A stretch of 64,000 nt of DNA from CAYZJB01 sp964602985. GTDB taxonomy: Bacteria > CLD3 > SB21. Numbering within the stretch: position 1 is the stretch's first letter; every line of letters begins with the position of its first letter. The stretch spans positions 28,746-92,745 of the forward strand of contig CAZRTJ010000016.1 of assembly GCA_964602985.1 (NCBI GenBank). The letters are read 5' to 3'. The notes below the pieces were generated by a model, which saw only the letters and a list, made by a program, of their open reading frames with translations, was not told the origin of the DNA and ran no database searches. The position numbers and the translations under genes were made by a program. Below are positions 60,180 to 64,000 of the stretch, one piece after another.

Positions 60180-61548
60180 ACTTCTCGAGTTTGTAATAGA
60201 ACGCGCTCGTCTTGAGACCCAGCAATTTGGCGGCATCACTCCGTACGCCCTGCGCCCTTTCCAGCGCCTGACGGATCATGATGAGTTCGAATTTTTCCAC
60301 AGCTTCCGTGAGCCCTGAGCTTTCGACGTCTTCAAAAGACAACGGCAGTCGATCGGCTCGTGAATCGAGTCCCGCAAAATTCGCAACGGACAAGTCCGAG
60401 GATCCGGCCAGTACGACCGCCCGTTCGATGACATTTTCCAGTTCGCGCACGTTGCCCGGCCAGTCGTACGAGTGCAAATGCCGCATCGCTTCCGGCGAGA
60501 CCGAGAGATTTTTCCTTCCCAATTCCCGCTCAAATCGACGGAGGAAGAAGTCCACCAGCGATGGGATATCTTCTTTCCGCTCTCGCAATGCAGGCATGTG
60601 GATCGGAATCACGTGAAGCCGGTAGTACAGGTCCTCCCGGAATTGCCCCCTCCGAATTTGTTCCTGCAGATTCTGATTCGTCGCGGCGATCACGCGGGTA
60701 TCCACCCTCAGCGTGCTTTCCCCGCCCACACGCTCGAATTCCTGTTCCTGAAGTACGCGGAGCAACTTGACCTGTACCGACGGAGCAATTTCGCCGATCT
60801 CGTCCAGAAAGAGCGTTCCGGTATCGGATAGCTCGAACCGTCCTTTCCGTGTCTTCATCGCGCCCGTGAAGGCTCCCTTTTCGTGACCGAACAACTCGCT
60901 TTCCAAAAGCGTCTCGGTCAGTGCGGCGCAATTGACTTTGACAAACGGTCGTTCCCGGCGCGCGCTTTGATAATGGATCGCGCGGGCCACCAGCTCTTTC
61001 CCGGTTCCACTCTCTCCATAGATCAGGACCGTCGAAGGCGATGCGGCGCTTTTGGTGACGAGCGACAGGACGTCCTGCACCTGAGCTGAACGACCGATGA
61101 TTTCGCCGTAGTTGTACGAACTCTGGATTTCTCCACGGAGATACAGATTCTCCTCCGACGCCTTCTGCAGACTTCGCCGCTGTTCGGAGACTTCCAAAAC
61201 CTTGCGAAGCCGCACCATCAGTTCGTCGGGCGTAAACGGCTTCGTGACGAAATCGCTCGCCCCGGCCTTCATCACTTCTACGGCCACGTCCACGGTTCCA
61301 TACGCGGTAATCACGATCACGTCGACGTCTGCGTTCTTCTCCCGGATGGACTGCAGCAGCGTCAACCCGTCCATCGGTTTCATTTTGTAGTCCGTGATTA
61401 CACAATCGAATCGCTGCTTTGCGTAGAAGGCCAGGGCCTGCGCACCGCTCCGCGCAGTGGTGACATGAAATTTCTCTCGTATCAACACGTCCGCGATCCC
61501 TTCCCGCATCGTATCGTTGTCATCCACGACGAGGATGTGAACGTCCAT
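60166..61548 (-). CDS. NtrC-family sigma54 response regulator
   Basis: 460 residues: receiver (1-120; VHILVVDDNDTM, phospho-Asp in CVITDYKMKPMDG), AAA+ (about 140-380; GESGTGKE, GAFTGA intact, GTLFLDEIGE) and a Fis-type HTH (DAAKLLGLKTSAFYYKLEKY). It activates sigma54 promoters on phosphorylation. No kinase gene is adjacent. Its ATG overlaps the porD stop (TGATG), linking it to a type IX secretion gene. Confidence 0.94.
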   Translation of the reverse strand: MDVHILVVDDNDTMREGIADVLIREKFHVTTARSGAQALAFYAKQRFDCVITDYKMKPMDGLTLLQSIREKNADVDVIVITAYGTVDVAVEVMKAGASDFVTKPFTPDELMVRLRKVLEVSEQRRSLQKASEENLYLRGEIQSSYNYGEIIGRSAQVQDVLSLVTKSAASPSTVLIYGESGTGKELVARAIHYQSARRERPFVKVNCAALTETLLESELFGHEKGAFTGAMKTRKGRFELSDTGTLFLDEIGEIAPSVQVKLLRVLQEQEFERVGGESTLRVDTRVIAATNQNLQEQIRRGQFREDLYYRLHVIPIHMPALRERKEDIPSLVDFFLRRFERELGRKNLSVSPEAMRHLHSYDWPGNVRELENVIERAVVLAGSSDLSVANFAGLDSRADRLPLSFEDVESSGLTEAVEKFELIMIRQALERAQGVRSDAAKLLGLKTSAFYYKLEKYGLL

Positions 61549-62396
61549 CACTGCTGATTCTGTTTGTATCGGAGGTAGGTGTCTTTGTTTTTGGGATCCA
61601 TCTGTACCAGTCGATCGAAGACTTTGAGATCTCGTCCACCGGAAAACACTTTGCAAAGGTCCAGATGGTGTACTTGGAGGAATCGCTCGGTATGGTTCTT
61701 GGTGAGAACCTGGGTTAACATTTTTTCCATCAGATCGACCGCGTTTTTCGCGCTGGTTCTGGCCCCTGCGACGTCACCCTCCTCGAAAAGACTCATGCCC
61801 TCGTAGAAGTGATCTTTCATGAGTCGATAGTCCTGATACCGGGTGTCCAGAAACTCGGTGGCCAACTCAACCCGCGCGTCCCAACTGCCATGAACCGCCT
61901 TGGCCTGCGTCGCAAGACTTCGGGCGGATTGAAAGAAAGACGTGCCCAGAAATCGTCCCAGGGTGTCCATCTCGTCACCGAGAATCAGGAACATGTAAAA
62001 ATCGATGATACTCAGGAAGGGGTCAATCGTCGTGAGATCGTGATAAAACGTGCCTCCTTTGCGCAAGACAAATTTTGCGTTCTCGTCGAGAAACTGAAGT
62101 TCCTTGCCATTGGTGACGTACAGTGTGGCCGTCACAAATCGGAACTCGCCTTCGTCGGAGGCGCGCTCGATGACTATCTGGATGTCCACCGGCAGCGGCG
62201 TGGGATCGCCTGTCTTGGACCAGTCGTAGTCATGGATGTACTGGGTGAGTCTTTGTTCGAATCCCTCAAACAGGTCGAGATTGCGGCCTTGCAACTTTTC
62301 ACGAAATACCTTGACGGTCGCGACGATCTTCTGCGCTCGCAACTCCGATTCTGTTGCTGCGATCAGGACGATGAGGGTCAGACACCAGCGGATCAT
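61548..62396 (-). CDS. porD: PorD-like (DUF4835) type IX secretion component
   Basis: 282 residues with signal peptide (CLTLIVLIAATESELRAQ). The order of features matches DUF4835/PorD: an early REKLQGRNLDLFEGFEQRL, a long beta region, IIDFYMFLILGDEMDTLGRF, SWDARVELATEFLDTRYQDY, and the C-terminal KVFDRLVQMDPKNKDTYLRY. PorD is a periplasmic/outer-membrane protein of the type IX system in Bacteroidota. This fits the sorting-domain cargo at 54068. Assignment is from memory of the family pattern. It overlaps the SDR gene (ATGA). Confidence 0.75.
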   Translation of the reverse strand: MIRWCLTLIVLIAATESELRAQKIVATVKVFREKLQGRNLDLFEGFEQRLTQYIHDYDWSKTGDPTPLPVDIQIVIERASDEGEFRFVTATLYVTNGKELQFLDENAKFVLRKGGTFYHDLTTIDPFLSIIDFYMFLILGDEMDTLGRFLGTSFFQSARSLATQAKAVHGSWDARVELATEFLDTRYQDYRLMKDHFYEGMSLFEEGDVAGARTSAKNAVDLMEKMLTQVLTKNHTERFLQVHHLDLCKVFSGGRDLKVFDRLVQMDPKNKDTYLRYKQNQQ

Positions 62397-63184
62397 TTGA
62401 GAAACTCCCGGGTATCCATGATTTCGTACGTTCCTTTGCCAATCCAGCCGCCCCCGTCCACCGTCAGCACCTCGCCCGTCATGTACGCGGAGTATTCGGA
62501 CAGAAGGAACAGCAAGGCATGGCCAATCTCCTCAGGCGTGCCAAACCGCTTCATGGGAATGCGCGTGGTCATGCGATCCTGCTGATGGGGGTCCCCCCAC
62601 AGATTTTTCTCCGTGCCTTCGGTCACGATGGCGCCGGGAGCGATGGCATTCACGCGGATCCCGTACCGTGCCCATTCCACAGCCAGGGTGCGCGTCATGG
62701 CAAGGACGCCTGCTTTCGCCGAGGCGCTGTGAATGACACCCGGCTCGCTCGCCCACGCATACGTCGCCACGATATTGACAATGGAACCCCGTCCGGCGCG
62801 GATCATGTGGGCGCCCGCAGAGCGGGAGCAGTAGAACGTGCCGTTGAGGACGATATTAATGACGGCATTCCATCCATTGACCGACAATTTCTCGGCGGCA
62901 CACGTGAAGTTTCCCGCCGCATTGTTCACCAAGGCATCCAGTCTTCCGTACGTGCTCAGGACACGCGACACCATCGACTCGACCTGCGCCGGATCGCGTA
63001 CGTCGCAGGGAATGCCCATCGCGCCAATTCCCCCGGCGGCTTGCTCCAAAACATCCGCACGGCGCCCAGCGATCACCACGCGTGCGCCCCGCTGGACACA
63101 TTGTTCAGCCATGGCCCTGCCCAAACCCGTACCGCCTCCCGTGATCAAGACGACTTGGTCTTGCAGAAATTTCTCCCCCAACAC
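62393..63184 (-). CDS. SDR oxidoreductase, 2,4-dienoyl-CoA reductase-like
   Basis: 263 residues from a GTG with GGAG upstream. NAD(P) motif ITGGGTGLGRAMAEQC, NNAAGNF, and VATYAWASEPGVIHSASAKAGV. The usual YxxxK is replaced by the arrangement of DECR-type enzymes (Tyr in TYAW, Lys in SAKAG), which reduce 2,4-dienoyl-CoA in breakdown of unsaturated fatty acids. Follows the zinc-ribbon gene by 2 nt and overlaps porD. Confidence 0.88.
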   Translation of the reverse strand: MLGEKFLQDQVVLITGGGTGLGRAMAEQCVQRGARVVIAGRRADVLEQAAGGIGAMGIPCDVRDPAQVESMVSRVLSTYGRLDALVNNAAGNFTCAAEKLSVNGWNAVINIVLNGTFYCSRSAGAHMIRAGRGSIVNIVATYAWASEPGVIHSASAKAGVLAMTRTLAVEWARYGIRVNAIAPGAIVTEGTEKNLWGDPHQQDRMTTRIPMKRFGTPEEIGHALLFLLSEYSAYMTGEVLTVDGGGWIGKGTYEIMDTREFLK

Positions 63185-63186
63185 GG

Positions 63187-63930
63187 TTACTCCGCCCCCA
63201 CTTCCACAGGTTTTTGGGCGCTGGTCTTCATATCAAAATACAGGATCCGTCCGCAATACTCGCAGGTCCGTATGTGGTCATTCTTCTTCAACTCGATGAT
63301 CGTCTGGGGTGGGATCTGATTGAAGCATCCCCCGCAAGACTCTTTGGCGACGGGAACCACTGCCAGTCCGTCTTTCGCTTTGCGAATGCGTTCGTACTTA
63401 TTCAGGATGTCTTTGCGAATGGACGGCAGAACCTCTTCCCGCTGCCGATTCAGTTCCTGTTCCTCTTTGGACGTCTCTTCGATCCGCGCATTCAGTTCAC
63501 TCTCTCGTTCCTGAAAGTCGGCGGCCAGCGTCACCTTCTTTTCCTCTTTCGGCTTCAGGCCTTCTTCCAATTCCAGCACTTTCAATTCGATTTCCGTCAC
63601 GCGCACTTTGATGCGATTGATTTCCTGCTCGCAGAATTCGATCTGTGAGGAAGTGGCTTCGTATTCCTTGTTGGACGTGGCCTTGTACAATTGGTCCTGA
63701 TATTTCTTCAACTTTTCCTCGGTCACGGCCAATTCGCCCTGCAGCGCGCTCCTTTCACTTTGAAAAGACGCCACGGACGTTCCGTCCTGTTCGATTTCTT
63801 CCCGCAACGCATCCATCTCTGCACGCAGGCTTTCCACGAGTTTCGGCAGGTCTCCCCGCAACAACTCGATATCTCCCAATTTCTTGTCTATCCCTTGCAG
63901 CGCAACCAATTTCTCTAATGTATTACGCAA
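63187..63930 (-). CDS. Coiled-coil C4 zinc-ribbon protein (CT398/DUF164-like)
   Basis: 247 residues from a TTG at 63930 with a strong AAGGAGG 5 nt upstream; an ATG at 63963 would include that site and the T-run. The first ~180 residues are a long helical hairpin, and a zinc ribbon follows (ESCGGCFNQIPPQ; IRTCEYCGRILYF). Relatives such as Chlamydia CT398 bind sigma54 and secretion parts, an intriguing match with the NtrC-type regulator in this operon. Function inferred only. Confidence 0.85.
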   Translation of the reverse strand: MRNTLEKLVALQGIDKKLGDIELLRGDLPKLVESLRAEMDALREEIEQDGTSVASFQSERSALQGELAVTEEKLKKYQDQLYKATSNKEYEATSSQIEFCEQEINRIKVRVTEIELKVLELEEGLKPKEEKKVTLAADFQERESELNARIEETSKEEQELNRQREEVLPSIRKDILNKYERIRKAKDGLAVVPVAKESCGGCFNQIPPQTIIELKKNDHIRTCEYCGRILYFDMKTSAQKPVEVGAE

Positions 63931-63946
63931 GAGATCCTCCTTTCTG

Positions 63947-63980
63947 AAAAAAAAGAAATGCATTCCGAAGAATGCATTTC
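63947..63980 (-). terminator. Intrinsic terminator with UUCG loop
   Basis: Minus strand: GAAATGCATTC, TTCG, GAATGCATTTC (arms 63970-63980 and 63955-63965, perfect 11-bp stem), then T8 (63947-63954 complement). It would end a transcript entering from beyond the window, or act as an attenuator for the zinc-ribbon operon whose ribosome site lies just downstream. Confidence 0.85.
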
Positions 63981-64000
63981 ATCATGACGTGGATGTAAAG

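Overview
The window looks like a chromosomal segment of a Gram-negative bacterium of the FCB (Fibrobacterota-Chlorobiota-Bacteroidota) assemblage. The evidence is a PorD-like (DUF4835) type IX secretion gene (61548-62396), a secreted protein with a classic type A C-terminal sorting domain (54068-55372), a metalloprotease-like protein with a similar C-terminal Ig-like tail (1429-3135), an AraC regulator with a membrane N-terminus, many outer-membrane barrels and lipoproteins, and a BtuG-like B12 lipoprotein. Promoters found by eye have a sigma70-like TTGAxx, 17 nt, TAxxxT layout rather than the -33/-7 layout of Bacteroidia. By inference this favours a Chlorobi, Ignavibacteria or Kapabacteria-type relative over a true Bacteroidia. 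I saw no tRNA, rRNA, CRISPR, IS element or prophage.

Layout. 0-5 kb: der, a secreted metalloprotease-like protein, pyruvate kinase and a TPR lipoprotein. 5-12.6 kb: a STAS protein with a sigma54 activator; a minus-strand operon for a di-haem cytochrome lipoprotein, an outer-membrane barrel and a cupredoxin; and, divergently, feoAB behind a strong promoter and a Fur-like palindrome. 12.5-17.4 kb: a cobalamin module with its own promoter, B12 riboswitch and terminator, then btuB, a DUF6580 membrane protein with its own promoter, a BtuG-like propeller, pduO and a Bfd-like ferredoxin. 17.5-19.7 kb: an AT-richer cassette (VOC, YdeI-like, double DUF1801) behind coaE. 19.7-25.6 kb: ltaE, deoC with a cysteine-rich extension, fbp and small membrane genes on the plus strand; an HD hydrolase, a small unknown and a metallo-beta-lactamase-fold protein on the minus strand.

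25.7-29.1 kb: queE-queD-queC plus a zinc-ribbon/subtilase/CBM48 fusion, all with overlapping junctions. 29.1-43.5 kb: a very tight minus-strand run of 17 genes (zinc-ribbon, MoxR, ABC ATPase, cca, CheW, chemoreceptors, HAD, queF, HD-GYP, LOG, MFS, methylmalonyl-CoA mutase). 43.7-50.4 kb: AraC regulator, alpha/beta hydrolase, barrel, PEGA protein, PQQ-like propeller and a GT39-like membrane protein. 50.4-55.4 kb: an accessory region with a tandem duplication in decay, glycine-zipper fragments, a Vps62-like secreted protein and a T9SS cargo. 55.6-64 kb: aroA, a membrane protein, a GMC oxidoreductase, a coiled-coil protein, an NtrC-type regulator, porD, a dienoyl-CoA-reductase-like SDR and a zinc-ribbon coiled-coil protein.

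How the genes connect: the B12 module supplies adenosylcobalamin, which the methylmalonyl-CoA mutase in the same window needs. queE, queD, queC and queF together cover preQ1 synthesis after the GTP cyclohydrolase step. The most striking regulatory feature is a recurring promoter whose -10 box ends 6-8 nt before the start codon, predicting leaderless mRNAs for at least seven genes. Genes inside operons and some other transcripts use Shine-Dalgarno sites or stop/start overlaps.
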